Assembly: GCA_037043015.1 (NCBI GenBank)
Contig: CM073327.1
Coordinates: 14,862,727-14,926,726, forward strand
Length of the DNA: 64,000 nucleotides
Source: Bryum argenteum
Taxonomy: Eukaryota; Streptophyta; Bryopsida; Bryales; Bryaceae
Direction: 5' to 3'
Both the position numbers and the translations under genes were made by a program. Of the stretch, positions 10,321 to 23,800 are shown piece by piece (the first letter of the stretch is position 1; each line of letters opens with the position of its first letter). The notes under the pieces are model-generated. The model did no database searches and was not told the origin of the DNA. It saw nothing but the letters and a program-made list of their open reading frames with translations.

Positions 10321-12108
10321 AGCTGAAGTCCAACTAGTAAGCCACTCTCGCTAAGCCTAATTTGAAGCACCAATTACTCGGTTCATCTTCATTTTAGAAA
10401 ATCGGGACTTGAGAAAACACACGAGCGAACACTCACCGTGCGTTTTCAGATCCGAAGGAGTTGATAATGTTCCTCGCTTCACCCCATCCTTGAATGCTTG
10501 TTTCGAACGCAAGCATCGTCAATTGCGATCATCCAAGGCTCACAAACTGATCACACCAAAATTGCTGCAGACCAACCAACCGCCTTTCAGAAAGGGCAGA
10601 CCTGCAATCGCATGAGAGAATGCTTGCTTGGGGAGCCAAAAATAGCCTCGGCCGGCAACAACGTGCTCTGCCTGCAAGTAACTCAAACGCTATGCCTCGA
10701 AGTGTTGCAAATGACTCTAACCTCAGATCCTTTTAATTTGCAAACCCCTAACCCCACAAGTGCAAATTCTGAATATGCCACCAAACGAGCTTCCAGTTGA
10801 GGAATGACGAGAAGCCGAAAAAACAAGTATAACTTATTGTGAGGCGAGAAAACTGCGAGGGGTCACGTTCAATGCAAGAGTGAGGACAAAGGCTGCGTGT
10901 AGAGTAGGTCATAGATCTGTGGGCCATGCAAAATGAAGCCAGGGTCTAGATCTCTGGAGCTTATCCCAACATTGAACTTTCGTATTTCGCTAGATGTGCG
11001 TACGTCACGGGAGACCAGAAAATTCGTAGAGTCAAAAGCAACTTCCTTCCAAAGTTTATTGCATCTTCTCCGTACTGTAGCAATGAGCTTCGATCCAAAC
11101 AATTGTTGGAGCGAATCACTTTGTTCGAATGTTTCCAGCTTCCCAGGGGCCGGGAAGCGCAAAGAGTGGGTGGGGATTGTGGGGAACGAAGAGAACGAAG
11201 AGAGGGAACAACTGAAGCGACAGAGAGCCGCCAATCTGGTCTGACATTGAAGGCAGGTGGTCATGAGATAGTGGGTGTGCTACTGTGCTTTATGCCTGTC
11301 CATTTGTGAAAGATCACATCGTCCTTTGATTAGGGTTTAGTGACTTGGATCGTGGCGGGTAGTGACGCATTGATCTATCGTTTTCGTGGATTAGAATGTG
11401 AGTCGCTTTTAGAGTTTCGTTAGCATCGATCTCTGCAACGACTGGTGTTAGGGGAAGCGGTCGTAGTTGCAGTTTTAAGGGTACTAATTTTAGTCGCAGG
11501 CGAGAAAGCTGTGAGATTTGAGGAGATTGCACGAGAGTAGCTTGAAGGAAAAGAGTTGAACCTGGACATAGCTCAACCCTATCGTTGGCCTTGCAAGCAT
11601 GCGTAGATTAGTTGCCTCCCCTCGGAATGTGCTACTCTGAAGGAGATTGGGAAGGAATCGAAGTTGATAGAATTCATGCAGTGATCGGTTCAATGAGCTA
11701 CTCAATTGCTTGCTGAAACAGAGTAATTGAAAGGTCGAGTGCGACATCGATCAAGGTTAGTCTTTCTCCCTCGTCTGCAAGCTTCGTTTGACTTGGATCG
11801 TTTCGTATCAATTATGCACTTTGAACTTCGCGTTAGTCGTTGGTCGGGGGGCTCAATGAAGTTCTAGTCGCGATCGAACCTGACATTCCGTATGCCTTTA
11901 CACCCCAACGTTCACTAGAGATCTTTACGTGCTCATCTCCAATAGGGCGTCCAGTGTCGACGTCAGAATCATCTATCTGAAAGGAAGCAACATTCTCCTG
12001 TAGCGCTTAAGGAGAGAGAAGATTCGAACTTGACGCATTTTGGGATTCAGCAAGTGATAGGAAAAGCAATTTGAATGAATGTACTTCTTGTACTCTATTC
12101 AGGGGAAG
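10321..12108. promoter_or_regulatory. Intergenic region between divergent genes, with WEE1 leader
   Basis: The F-box gene on the left and WEE1 on the right are divergently transcribed, so this segment should hold both promoters. A likely 5'-leader intron of WEE1 runs from a 'gttagt' donor at 11757 to the acceptor 'tctattcag' ending at 12102, only six bases before the chosen start codon. Open frames here (for example 10869-11264, minus) show no family features. Confidence 0.45.
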
Positions 12109-15103
12109 ATGCACGATATAAGTGCAATGGAGCACAGTGAAGGAATAGATTTAAGTCAGAAGCTGAGCGATGTGCGCTTGCAATCACCCAACAACAGCGA
12201 GGAGGAGTTGGCGAATCAAGAAGCATTTGACATGAGATTCAGTGATGATGGCGTGAATTTAGCCGATCAAGAGAATCCTTCTGACTACATCTGCAGCCAG
12301 GACCAGGAATTTCTAAGGTGATATTTTCCTCCTGTTTTACACTTTTCTCCTTTTTTTGCAATTGCTCCTGCACTACGGTTGTCAGTAATTATGTTCATGT
12401 GAGAATGAGCAAAAACCGAAAATAAGATAGTGCATTGTGTACTCAGTTAGATTTTTGCCGGTCAAGGCAGCAGTGTGTGTGTGATAAATGAAGGTAACTA
12501 AAACGATATCCCTTACCCAGTCTAAATGTGGGACTCTCTCTGCATGTGCAGCACACAGGACTTCGTTACTCCCGTTGATCAACAGTTCACCATCGATTTG
12601 GATAACAAGGTGAATTACTCGTTCAGTACTTCATCGTTGTGGGTCGCTTGGCTTGGACCTTGACATGCAGAGTAAAGCAGGGCGAGAGTTGGTGTTGTTT
12701 GTTGTGGCTGCCTAACCAACTTCACCTGATAATATTGCATGCAGGAAAACTCGGGGTGCTTACGTTCGCCAAGTACATTCACTCCGTTACGATCGAAAAG
12801 GCCGAGACCTGGTATACTTCACAGGAAACAATTATTGATGCTCTAGATTATTTGTGATGTTTTTGACGCTTGGACATGCTTGCGTCTTTCGGAGACCTAA
12901 TCATTTGTTAGGGTTTATATCGGTAGTCTCCTGTGGTTTCTACAGATTTACTGTGTGCTCTGAAGCTTTTTTCATTTTTTCTTCTGATCCTCTTCCTTTT
13001 GTATATTGTCAGATCCCATTCGTGCACAACCAAACTGGATGGATGATAGTCCGCCAGATCAAGATCAGGACATTGTTCCTCTGGCAGACGCTCCTTCAGT
13101 GGGAGAGGATGCTTGTACTACTTCTACAAACATCGAGACACAGCTCGCTCAACTAAGTGCTATTCCACCTATCCCACGAGGAAGGCTGCCAAGTATGCGT
13201 CGGCGTGTCCAATCTCCTGTGTGTCTTCAGAATCCATTCATGGAGGAGGATTCGAACTTGCTTCAGAAGCTGAACGCACGAGGTACAGTGCTGAGCACCC
13301 ATATTTTGATATTCATGGTGTTGAATCGTTTGATGAAACGAGCAAGGCCTCATACATCTTTGCTTTGGTGAATAATTTTTTCTGGTTTGTTTTCCTGCTT
13401 TGCAGCTCGAATGCCGGCGCCACTTTGTGGTCAAACAAGTATATCTCGATTTCGAGAGGATTACCATGAAATCCAGGTATGAATATGAACTCCTCAATCA
13501 GGCGGTGTGATACACCGAATTACAATTTCACTAATCGACTCGTGGTGCCGAATGGCAGGAGATTGGACATGGCTACTTCAGTCGTGTGTTTAAAGTTCTG
13601 CAAAGAGTTGATGGTTGCATATATGCTGTCAAACGTTCTCAGCATCCACTCAAACTGGCCAGTGAGAGGTTTCCTATCCGTACCTCTCTTAAGAGCACTT
13701 ATTCGATTCCCTGAACTTCATTTTGCTTATTGTCAACAGTGCCCCTCCACTCAATATTCAAAGCTCCTCAATGAGGACTTCTCGTCCTACAGGAGGTTAA
13801 TCTGTTTCTTAGTGAGGCCTTCCGTGTTTGTGCAGAAGGCAAGCATTGACGGAGGTGCAGGCTCTTGCAGCAGTCGGTGAGTAGTGGCTGAAACCTATGA
13901 ACACTCTTAGCGCATTCCTTGCGTTGGAGCTACTGATGCCTAAGTGGGAAGGCACACATTCTGTCCAACTATTACCCGTAAGCGACTCATTTAGCCTATG
14001 TTGTATATTGAATATGGACAATTGTCATGCAGGAGCTCACGAGAATGTATTGAGGTATCACACAGCGTGGTTTGAGAGTGATTATTGCTACATTCAAACG
14101 GAGCTCTGTGACAGAACGCTGACACAGTTACGAGACTCTGACCCTAGCGTCTCTCAGGAGTCGTCACTACTGGAGATCATGCGACAGGTGACTGAAGCTG
14201 AATCTTATTTATTTTTCTCTTGTCGAGAAGGATTGTATTTTAGCTTCTGTACTATTTTCAAGGGATCTGTCTTGGAAGCTGAAGCTGCTTTGTCGTGCTA
14301 GATGGCAAGTGCTCTATCTTTCATCCATTCGAAAGGTCTGGTGCATTTGGATCTCAAGCCAGACAACATATACGAACTTAATGGTGTTTTCAAGCTTGGG
14401 GATTTCGGGCGTGCAACGAAAGCAGATGGTAGCATGGACATCGAGGAGGGCGATTCGAGGTATATGCCACTAGAGTTCATGAATGAAGACTACCATGAGC
14501 TCACGAAGGTGGACATGTTTGCACTTGGTGCGACTATCTATGAACTGGCAAAAGGATCACCCCTCCCGACTACTGGACCACAGTACAGATTATTGCGGGA
14601 GGGAAAGCTAACTCTCCTTCCTGGGTACTCCACCCCATTGCAAAATCTCCTCAAGGTAAGTTGCCACATTGCTTCATCCTACTCCTCTGTTCTACTCCTC
14701 TGCAATACTGCTTACAGTCTGTTCCGATCATTGTTAGGACTACTTCGTCCATTCCACACAGAGTGCCAGCACTGAAACTCACATTGAACTGTAGCATTTC
14801 AATGAAGATGACTATTTTGTACCGATTTTGTTTGTAGAAGTTCGATAACATCAACATTCCACTTGCGATGTAGATATTTGTTCGTACTACGGTAGTATAC
14901 TCTAGCCGCGTGTGCACAATTTAAGATATTGAAGTGGATCTCGATCTGAGAAACCTGTTGTATTGCAGGTCCTCATGCATCCAACGCCAAGCGCAAGGCC
15001 ATCAGCCAGCGAGCTGTTAAAGCATTCTCTCTTCCACCGTGACTTCGCTCATACTCTGGATTCACCAGCAGTAGTTGATGAGAGATCAAGTGACCCCCAC
15101 TAA
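12109..15103 (+). CDS. WEE1: WEE1 protein kinase
   Basis: Ten coding exons: 12109-12317, 12552-12609, 12745-12811, 13013-13282, 13406-13476, 13559-13668, 13836-13876, 14033-14187, 14302-14655 and 14969-15103. Phase is kept throughout, giving 489 residues. The first ~220 residues are an unstructured regulatory region with Pro-Ser/Thr motifs. The kinase domain starts at SRFREDYHEIQ, as in plant WEE1. It has the glycine loop IGHGYFSRV, the lysine in YAVKRS, the catalytic loop HLDLKPDN and the magnesium loop LGDFG. The RYMPLEFMNEDY segment and the WEE1-like spacing around it fit the family. WEE1 phosphorylates the inhibitory tyrosine of cyclin-dependent kinases and acts in the nucleus in DNA-damage and replication checkpoints. 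Exon 7 is only 41 nt. An upstream in-frame ATG at 12079 lies in the proposed leader intron. All catalytic residues are present. Confidence 0.93.
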
Positions 15104-16232
15104 TATGTGGTAAGCTTGTACAAGTTGGAGCTTTCAGCCGCTTAACTCAAAATTAAACTAGTGACTCTGTATAGATATCTGAACTGGGTGCAATCTGGAA
15201 CCTAGCAGTTCAATCTCAGCTCCCAGTGAGGATTCAGTATCCACTAATTGCACGATACGTAGGCCTTATTCTATTGAAGTCAAGCAAAATACTTATTACT
15301 CAGCAATTGGTCAAGGTTCAGCTGTACAATTGTGCTTAGACTTTGGATTCTTACTTCCTGGAAATTCAGGGCCATGATAATTTCAAACTTTCCATCCCCT
15401 GGTTATTTTATCGTCATGTAATCTTGTCAATGTTTACAAGTACTCTTATCCTGTCTAAAAGTACTGCTCACTACTATGATAATTTTTTGTGATTCTCTGC
15501 TCAGTACAATGGCATTTTGAGTAGTTGAAGTTTTGGAAGTAACTCTTTAAATTCAAGCTGGACATGACCTTCCGTTACCAACAGTAGTCTCAATTTCATG
15601 CAATAGGATACTCTCAGCTTTTAATTTGAATTCAGTACCATAGCCTCACAATAATATCGTGATCTGCTGGCAGGTTAATTATAATTATGTTGCCCATACA
15701 CTCTGTGTGAGGAAAGTCTAGTTGGGTGTATCCTAATGAATAAAATATGAATTGGAGTAAAACTCAACGCTATCATGCTTAGTGAACCCCTCTTACATTT
15801 TTTTTTCAAGCAGATCAAGACAAAATTATCAAGCAGATAAAGACAAAGTACGAGGGAGAACTATTTAAGAAATTCAATTGTAGTGATCCAAACCTAAGAT
15901 CAATATCTTCATAGCAATTACATGATAATTTACAACACATCTAATTTTTTCTCCAGACCCCTTAAACCTTTTATGGGAGCAAAATCATACGTGCCTATAG
16001 TTACTTCAACCTACAAGAGGAACATCTTCTCACCTCTCCATAAATCCATCTTGGATGAACCACAAGAATGTAGATGAATGTATCAAATTGGATGAATGGT
16101 TTGAGGTGGAGGAGGATCACTCGAAGAAAGACAGTCTTGAATGCGAGTCTTCAACAAGGATGAGGCCCGCAAATTTTCGGTAGGCGAAGAATCGATTTGC
16201 ATTGGGAGAGTTTTGCAGGATTGCTGAGCACA
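15104..16232. other. Intergenic, WEE1 to GatA
   Basis: AT-rich DNA with no coding potential or repeat structure that I could make out. It includes the 3' untranslated region of WEE1 and, at its right end, the promoter and leader of the next gene. Confidence 0.5.
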
Positions 16233-19200
16233 ATGCTGCACTCACGCCCAATGTGGGCACGCAAGGTCGGCTCACAGCCGCAACAAGTCTTTCAAACCAC
16301 GAACTTACAGATTGTGCTGCATCCCCGGACGACGACGCAAGTAGTGCAATGCTCATCAGCGACCGCAGTGTCGGAATCGACAACGACCACGAAGCCCGTG
16401 TCCGTGATTCGCAAGCTTCGCGAGAGCTTGGTCTCAGGGGAGCGGAGCGCGGTGGAGATCACGGAGGCTTACCTTGCGAAGCTGCGCGAACGAGAACCTC
16501 ACATCCGGAGCTTCCTCCATGTCTCGGAGAAGGCGCTACAAGACGCGCAGGAATTGGACAAGCGGATTGCTGCCGGTGAGCAGCTGGGATTGCTCGCTGG
16601 CGTGCCGCTTGGCGTGAAGGATAATCTTTGTACGAGGGATATGCCCAGTACTGCGGGGTCGCAAATTCTGCGTGGCTACCGCCCTCCTTTCGATGCCACT
16701 GCTGTCGCGAAATTGCGCTCTCAGGGTGCCATTCTTGTCGGCAAGACTAACATGGATGAATTCGGCATGGGTGGCTCCACTGAAAGCTCTGCTTATCAGG
16801 TACTTAATCCCCTCTCAAGCTTACCGCAATCTCATCTACTCCCCGTAAACCCAGAGGTGCTGGAGATTCCAATTTGTCATCCTTCAATCCACAGCAATAT
16901 GTTCTCTCTCTAAGCAGTATGAATAGAACGATCTCCTCCCTCCTTTTTGCATTCCTCAGATTTGAACAGCATGAAACTCGAATTTTCCCTTCTGATTTTC
17001 GAAGACCTAATATTTTTACAGTTCTCTCTTGAAGATTCCTTCATTGCTGAACATTCACAGTCTTATGACTTGTTGCTGCACTTATTAACAACAAAGAAGC
17101 CAATTCGCATCTATCGGAAGTAGGGTTACAGGATGCTTCCAGCATCAATGATTGTTCTTAAACCCTCGAGGACCAAGATGGCCATGTTCGAGCCACATGT
17201 TTTTGAACAGCTCGAATTCCATTCACGCTCTAACGCAATGTTCTGCACTGATCAACTGAATCACATTATATAGTATATATCAAAACCGGAAGTGGATAGA
17301 TTGAAACTTGGTTCTCGATGTTTTAGGGGTAACACCATTCACCTGTCCTTAAACCCTCGAAGTACAAGATGGCTCAAAATCTGAGCCACAGTTTTCTTTT
17401 GTCGGTATTGTTTGATGGCTTACTCAACGTGCTGTACTGATACTAGGGATCAATCAATAGTTCTCACAATATGTTGAACGGAATTGGATCTACTGAGCTT
17501 TCAGAAGGGTAATGGATGCGAGGCTTTGTCGTTGTGCAGGTGACGAGCAATCCTTGGGACTTATCTCGGGTACCAGGAGGCTCCTCAGGCGGCTCGGCAG
17601 CGGCGGTGGCTGCGGGGCAATGTGCAGGAGCATTGGGATCGGATACAGGCGGCAGCATTCGGCAGCCGGCCAGTTTCTGTGGGGTGGTAGGGTTGAAGCC
17701 GTCGTATGGCCGCGTCTCCAGGTTTGGCTTGATGGCGTATGCATCGTCACTCGATGTGGTGGGCTGCTTTGGAAACTCGGTCATGGATGCTGCCATTCTT
17801 CTGGAAGCTATTGCTGGCGCTGACAAGAACGACTCCACTTGTAGCCCTCAGGTATGGGCAAATTCCTGTCAGGGTTTAGGGTTTTAGGCTTTGGTAGATT
17901 GAAGCACCGTACCAGCTCAAAAATCAATCTGCTTCGTCAACTTTCACCCTAATAACGAAAATGAGCATGAAGAAGCGTGTACAGTGCTTTATTGAAGTTC
18001 AAAGTTCGAATTTCGTAAAGCTTGAGAAAATCAAAAGAATCTTTTCAATTTCACGTCTGTGTAATGTCAATCGAGAGGTTCGCCTATAGTGTTTGTTTAT
18101 GGCGTGCATGAGACAACGCAAGGCTTTTAGTTATAAGGCGGATTGGACACTTGTTACGTCGAACGCTTCATGGATTGTTTTAAGCTTGTGATTGTACTCT
18201 AGTTTTCCATGACGTTATTTCAAATGATCTGATACTCATTCCGTTTACTAAATGGACTCTTAGAGAAACGTAATGGCGTCGTTATTGATTTCTTTAAGAG
18301 GCTTCATTGATTTCTTTAAGAGGCTTCATGATTGAGGTTTTGATGTGCGTTGTAGAGCTTGTGATTGAAGATTGGCTGCTCTGCTTTGAAATGCAGGATG
18401 TTCCAGACTACACAACCAACTTGCTCCCCGTCGATGGTTTTGATAGCAAGCCGTTGGCAGGACTTAAAATTGGCATCATTTCTGAGACTATCGGTGACGG
18501 TGTTGATGGAGATGTTCTGTTGGCAGTTCGACAAGCTGTTGCACATCTGGAGAGTCTCGGTGCTTCTGTAAGAGAGGTACTTCCACTTACTTTCCCTCCT
18601 TTATTACTCCACTAATCAACTAGAAATAGTAGATTCATTTTGCTAATTGACAAATCCTAGTTTAAGTTTGTCAAGAAGGTAGTCTTGGCTACCTGCCCTT
18701 AATGTTCCTTTTGTGAAATCAGTTAAGAAAATGGAAGAGCAGCTAATGGGTTACAAATTTATAGAGGCTTGCTTGTCAGAATTCTGTACTCTCGATGGTT
18801 AGAATGGATGGTTTCGTACCGTCTCTTTCAACTGAAAATCAACAATGTGGGACTCAGGTCGCAATGCCCAACTTCTCACAAGGTCTCCCAGCGTATTATG
18901 TACTGGCAACTGCAGAAGCCTCTTCAAACCTCGCCCGCTATGATGGTGTCAGGTATCGTATTACACTTACATGGTCTCATTTGCTGCTGATTACTATCCA
19001 TCATGGTGCCTTTTGACTAGCCTGGTATATGTGCCCATCTCTTTTGTCGTGGCGACAGGTATGGACCTCGTGCAAATGGTGAAGAAGTGATGTCCATGTA
19101 TGGAAACTCTCGTGGTCAGGGTTTTGGTCCAGAGGTGAGCCAATGGCCGAGTTGCTCGCATTCATATACCAGAAGCATACTTCTTTGTAGGCCAAGGTGA

Positions 19201-20270
19201 TTCTAATAACGTGTGACTATATATTGAGAACAATATACAACCGAAAGTTACAACATGATCTAAACTTCAGCGTTGGTCACAGTACTTACAATAGTGGTTT
19301 AGCTTTCTTTCTTTTATTTCGCTCTTTCCAATCAATGATATGTTGTCCATACAGGTGAAACGGCGAATTCTGATGGGGACATATGCTTTGTCAGCAGGCT
19401 ACTACGACGCATTCTACAAGAAGGCTCAACAGGTAAGACTGGATCATTTTAAAATGGCGACTGATCTTCATTGGAGAGTAGGAGTGATAATTTGCACTTC
19501 ACTTCGAAGGCTCTCTCTCAAGGGTTTGAATTGGGATGAGCCAGGTGCGAACAGTAATTCAGCAGGACTTCAAAAGTGCTCTCCAACAAGTGGACTTACT
19601 TATTTCACCTGTGGCGCCCTCAGCTGCATATAAGATAGGTATACACTGCTTAAACCGCATCAAGTCATTTCATCAAAGATCTTCAAAACAAGACAAATGA
19701 GGCTAAGAACGAACAACAACAAGGAGTATCGAACCATCAACTCATTTTCCAAAGGGGAAGCATGTCTCATATAGGACCCAGAGTACATGGGTGCTAATTG
19801 TCCTGTTCTCAAATTTGAATGCAGGCGAGAAGATGAACGACACATTGAGCATGTATGTTGGAGATCTTATGACGGTAAGAATCCTGCACTACCTTCTGAT
19901 TTTGGTACATCGATTACCTTGTTCATAAATACTATGCTTGGCTGACATGTTCGGATTTCAAACTTACGTAGCGCTTGGACTCAACAGGTGAATGTGAATC
20001 TCGCTGGACTTCCTGCCCTTGTGGTTCCATGTGGCCTTGCTAAAGGAGGAACATGTGGTCTACCTGTTGGTCTTCAGATGATCGGACCTGCATTTAAAGA
20101 GGTAAATGAGATCTATATGATTGGTAATGTGGTCGATGCTTTCCGGTAGCATGTAGTGATTCTCATGGTGTGTGTGTCGGTGTTGTCTACAGGAAAGCTT
20201 ATTGCGACTTGGACACGTTTTTGAGCAAACATTACCATTGAGCTTCAATGCTCCAACTCTAGAAGCATAA
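16233..20270 (+). CDS. GATA: Organellar glutamyl-tRNA(Gln) amidotransferase subunit A
   Basis: Ten exons: 16233-16799, 17540-17851, 18397-18576, 18858-18952, 19059-19134, 19355-19432, 19545-19638, 19825-19874, 19988-20101 and 20193-20270, joining in phase to 547 residues. The amidase-signature Ser-cisSer-Lys triad is visible: Lys in GVPLGVKDN, and the serines in [16 protein letters not shown] and [12 protein letters not shown]. The substrate-side block [15 protein letters not shown] also matches GatA. GatA releases ammonia from glutamine so that GatB can convert Glu-tRNA(Gln) to Gln-tRNA(Gln). The ~60 residues before the core ([18 protein letters not shown], then Ser/Thr-rich) look like an organelle transit peptide, consistent with the plant GatCAB being in chloroplasts and mitochondria. 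The frame is open upstream of the chosen ATG but has no earlier Met; a second Met at residue 7 is possible. Confidence 0.92.
17145..17390. repeat. Direct repeat inside GatA intron 1
   Basis: A ~50-bp phrase beginning 'ccttaaaccctcgaag' near 17345 matches 'tcttaaaccctcgagg' near 17157. Both continue into 'acaagatggc...gagccaca.'-like sequence. This intron-internal duplication has a period of about 188 bp and is clearly diverged. Confidence 0.6.
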
Positions 20271-20832
20271 GCGTAGTTGTAGCCGTAGTCGTATCCATTT
20301 AGAGATTCTTACCAATCATTCATGAATCAAGAATTTTGCTACTTATTGACTGAGCTTTTGATTATGCACAAAAAGAACACTTACATTGTTATCTAGTATG
20401 CTTTACAGCTGTACACTTCACCATGGCCAACTTGTAACTAGAATTTTATATCACACAAAATATTGCTGCAAACAATATGATTTATTGAGTTGATGAATGA
20501 TCAATCAATGAAGGAGCACCTAAAAAAAACTTGTGGGCCTGTACACTTACAATCACGATGGCACTTGCCAAAATTGAAGTGCCTGAAACTAAAGTAATCT
20601 CTCAAGTTTTGAAGTGCCTGAAACTAAAGTAATCTCTCAAGTATTGGAAAAGAAGCCACCTCATTTTCTATACACAAAAATCTAATGAGAAAAACATAAC
20701 TAAAATACCTCATCACCACCCCCTCTCATTGCTTTCTAGGTCAAATCCTCCTCTCCAAGAATCACAAATGGCTTGTTTCTATAGCTTGTGTGGGGGTGTA
20801 GGAAACAAAGGAGAGGGATGGGAATATAGACC
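20271..20832. other. Intergenic between convergent genes
   Basis: The 3' regions of GatA (plus) and the glucanase (minus) meet here. The only structure seen is a perfect-looking 35-bp tandem pair at 20576-20645, built on 'gaagtgcctgaaactaaag'. Confidence 0.6.
20576..20645. repeat. 35-bp tandem pair
   Basis: Two consecutive copies starting 'gaagtgcctgaaactaaag' at 20576 and 20611, nearly identical. Confidence 0.85.
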
Positions 20833-23800
20833 CTAAAGGAATAGTGCTAAAATGGCGGCAATAAATGTCCAAAACGGTCTCAAAGAGGTTCCCTCCGAAC
20901 CCCTCGGGGATGACCCACCCGGCCCCGGGGGCGAAATAGTCCCCGACGGCCTTATACCAATGATAAATTTGCAAGTTCCAACAGAAGGGTCCGTAGTGAC
21001 GACCTGAGCAAGCCCTTGGAAGTCACAAGCACTTGTCAGTTGGCTGTTGAACTGGTAGTACTGATTGAAGGCGTAGGAGGCATTTTGTTGCAATGTCAAT
21101 CCTGCACATGAACCTCCGTAGTAGAGAGGGGTACAATCCGCTCGAGAGCACGCGTACTCTATGTTGGATGGGAGGTTTGTTAAGTCGGCATTGTTGGGGT
21201 TTAGTATGCACCATTGCTTTGGGTAGTAGGGAATATTACGTGCTGGTATGAGTTGTGTTTGCACACCATTAACTCCACCTGCAAAACACAATCCCAATTT
21301 TATTAAAAGAACGTCAATATTCAGCAGAAATAGGATCTTTTGAGAGAGGGTTAGAATAAATAAATAAATAAATCAATTAAAAGAAAAAGAAAAAGAAAAA
21401 AGAAAAAGAAAAGAAAAAAGTGATATTCCAAAGACACTGATATTACAAAGAAGGGATGGGTGCTCTCACTAGTAAAAAAAGTGTGATATTTTCATGAAGA
21501 TGTTTGCTAGTATTTCACCAAAGCTAAGCAAAAATTCTATGGAATGAAAATATCACACTTTTTCCATCAATATCCAAAATGGTAACCCAAGGTTCCATTT
21601 TGGAAACAGAAATGCTATCATCTTTGTGGCAGTTTTAGTATGTCAAAATGTCACTTGGAACATTGCCATTTTAACGGAATCCCTCACATCAATTAAAGAA
21701 ATGTACAGATTCAATAGCTTTTCATCAAGAGAGGGGTATGAATGAGCACAATACCAGTGAGATCAAGCGGATACTTCACCGAACCATCAAAGTTGAAAAC
21801 ACCCCAATGTCGTTCAAAGTTCCCCGGAAGCGTGCTCTTGGCATTCTCATCAAGCAAACTGAACACATAAGCCTCCAGCTTCCCAGGCCGCAACGGAGTG
21901 CCCACGCCACTCTCCAGATGATTCACCAGCTGCTGATTGAACTTCTGCGCCAACGTCACATTCGCGAACTGTGCACCATCAGTCGGCCACCCAATCTCGC
22001 CCACACTGATCTGCATCTCCGGGAAGCCGGCACTCGACAAAGCACTCACGAGACCATCGTAAGCAGCATCGAACACATTGCTGTAAGTTCGAACACCGTC
22101 GATGATCGGAGTGGAGTACCCCGAGAAGAATGCGAAGTCGATGGGGAAGTTCTGGGTGAGGACGAGCGATAAGAATGGGTAGAGGTTCACGACGAATGGG
22201 GACGAGGTGGTGGAGAGCGCTTGCACGATTTGGATCATGAGTGGGGCGAGATCGGCTCGGAAGGTTTGTTGCGAAGGGAGAGCTTGGTCGCCGAGGATGT
22301 CGGCGTTGCAGGGTACCACGGCTTTGACTGTTTGGGCGAGTCCGGCGGCGGCGAGAGCTGATTGTATGTTGAGAAGCGCCGGAAGCGTTACGCCTATGAA
22401 GCGGCCGTTGTAGCCGTTCAGGAATGGCTCGTTTCCTACTGCTACGTACCTGCAAAACCCCAACGGAGAATGTAACTTTCAGTGTCTAGATTCTAAAGCT
22501 CATCCATTCTTTACCGAGATACCAAGCATTGATCATGTTAATGATCTCCCGGAGGATGCCATCGATCATTTCGGTCTCTAGATTCTAAAACTCATCCAAT
22601 CATTCCTCGATCAAACAAGCAATGCTTGTATGAGAGTTTATGCATCACCTGTAACTCCCGTCAGTTTCTAGATTCTAAAAACTTATCAGACCAGAAATGA
22701 TGGTAGTGATCAGACTTTCCTCCAAGCTTTACTCAGACCACCTTTCCAGTAGTGTTATGTGATTCTCTAAAATGAGAGTAGAGTATGGAGAGTGATGAGA
22801 GGGAAGATGGATAGGGAAGGCAATAACTGGAACATAGATTCCTACATTTCTGAAATGTTTCTGAAGCTATCAAGTAACTGTAGCAAAGTGGGACTCTCCT
22901 CTGGACAACCCTAGACACACCTGCACCCTAAAAAAGAGTAAGAGTTTTGAGAGGACTGGAAATTGGTGCGTAAGCATTCTCATTAATGATCAAACGCCCG
23001 AGCTAATAAATGATGAGATTCTCGGCTATCTGTAGTACAGTACTTGATAATGAACAGTTGATTGATGATTGATACCCACAAAGGTTGAATTATTCAACGA
23101 GAACAATTAGAATGGGTGAACCGTTGAAAACAAACAGTACAGTAGTACAAACGCAGGGATTCTTGATTGGTTGATTACGACAGTCACAAACATATAGTGT
23201 GGGTAATTAGGTTTCAGAGCCGCTGGATTACGGAAAAGGAAAATTAGTGTGGGTGATCCAATCTACCTGAATACCCAAAGTAGTGAGACTCTAGATTGAG
23301 CTGCCGACAAATAATGTGGGTACGAAGAAAACATACATTAGGTCAAACCGAGCTGAATTATCGAAAGGGAGATCAGTAACGGCGATCCACACTATACAAA
23401 AAATGCTCGATTGCGCTACTGTGCTATCAAATAGTGTGGGCGCAAAATGAAGGTAGGACTACGAACTAAGACTGAGAAACGGTCGAGGTATTGATCCGCC
23501 CTACCTGAACACCCACACTAATGAAAAGCGGTGGGATTTTCGATCAAGCTCAAACCTAAACACTCTCAAACAATATAATAGCGAATCTTCTCGGCAGTTT
23601 ACCCCGAAGCTTCTATCGATTGAGTACTCCCCACCCCAATCATTGAATAGAGGAATTAGTGTAGGTCATCCACCCACACTGAGATTCGCGATTGCGCTAT
23701 GGGTGATCGCCGTTCATAGCGAGTAAAAGAAATACCCACACGGAGATTCTCGATTGCGCAATGAATGGTTGAGCCAAAAAAAAAAAAGGAAAGGAAGGGA

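Noticed and set aside
10869..11264. 131-codon minus-strand frame between the F-box gene and WEE1
   Set aside because: No domain, odd composition, no splice or family support. It sits in the likely promoter/leader region.
13113..13469. Alternative frame through WEE1 exon 4 and its following intron
   Set aside because: It reads through a clear gtacag donor; the phase-consistent join to SRFREDYHEIQ matches WEE1, the alternative does not.
21979..22455. 158-codon minus-strand frame overlapping glucanase exon 2
   Set aside because: Arg/His/Pro-rich shadow of the GH17 coding frame.
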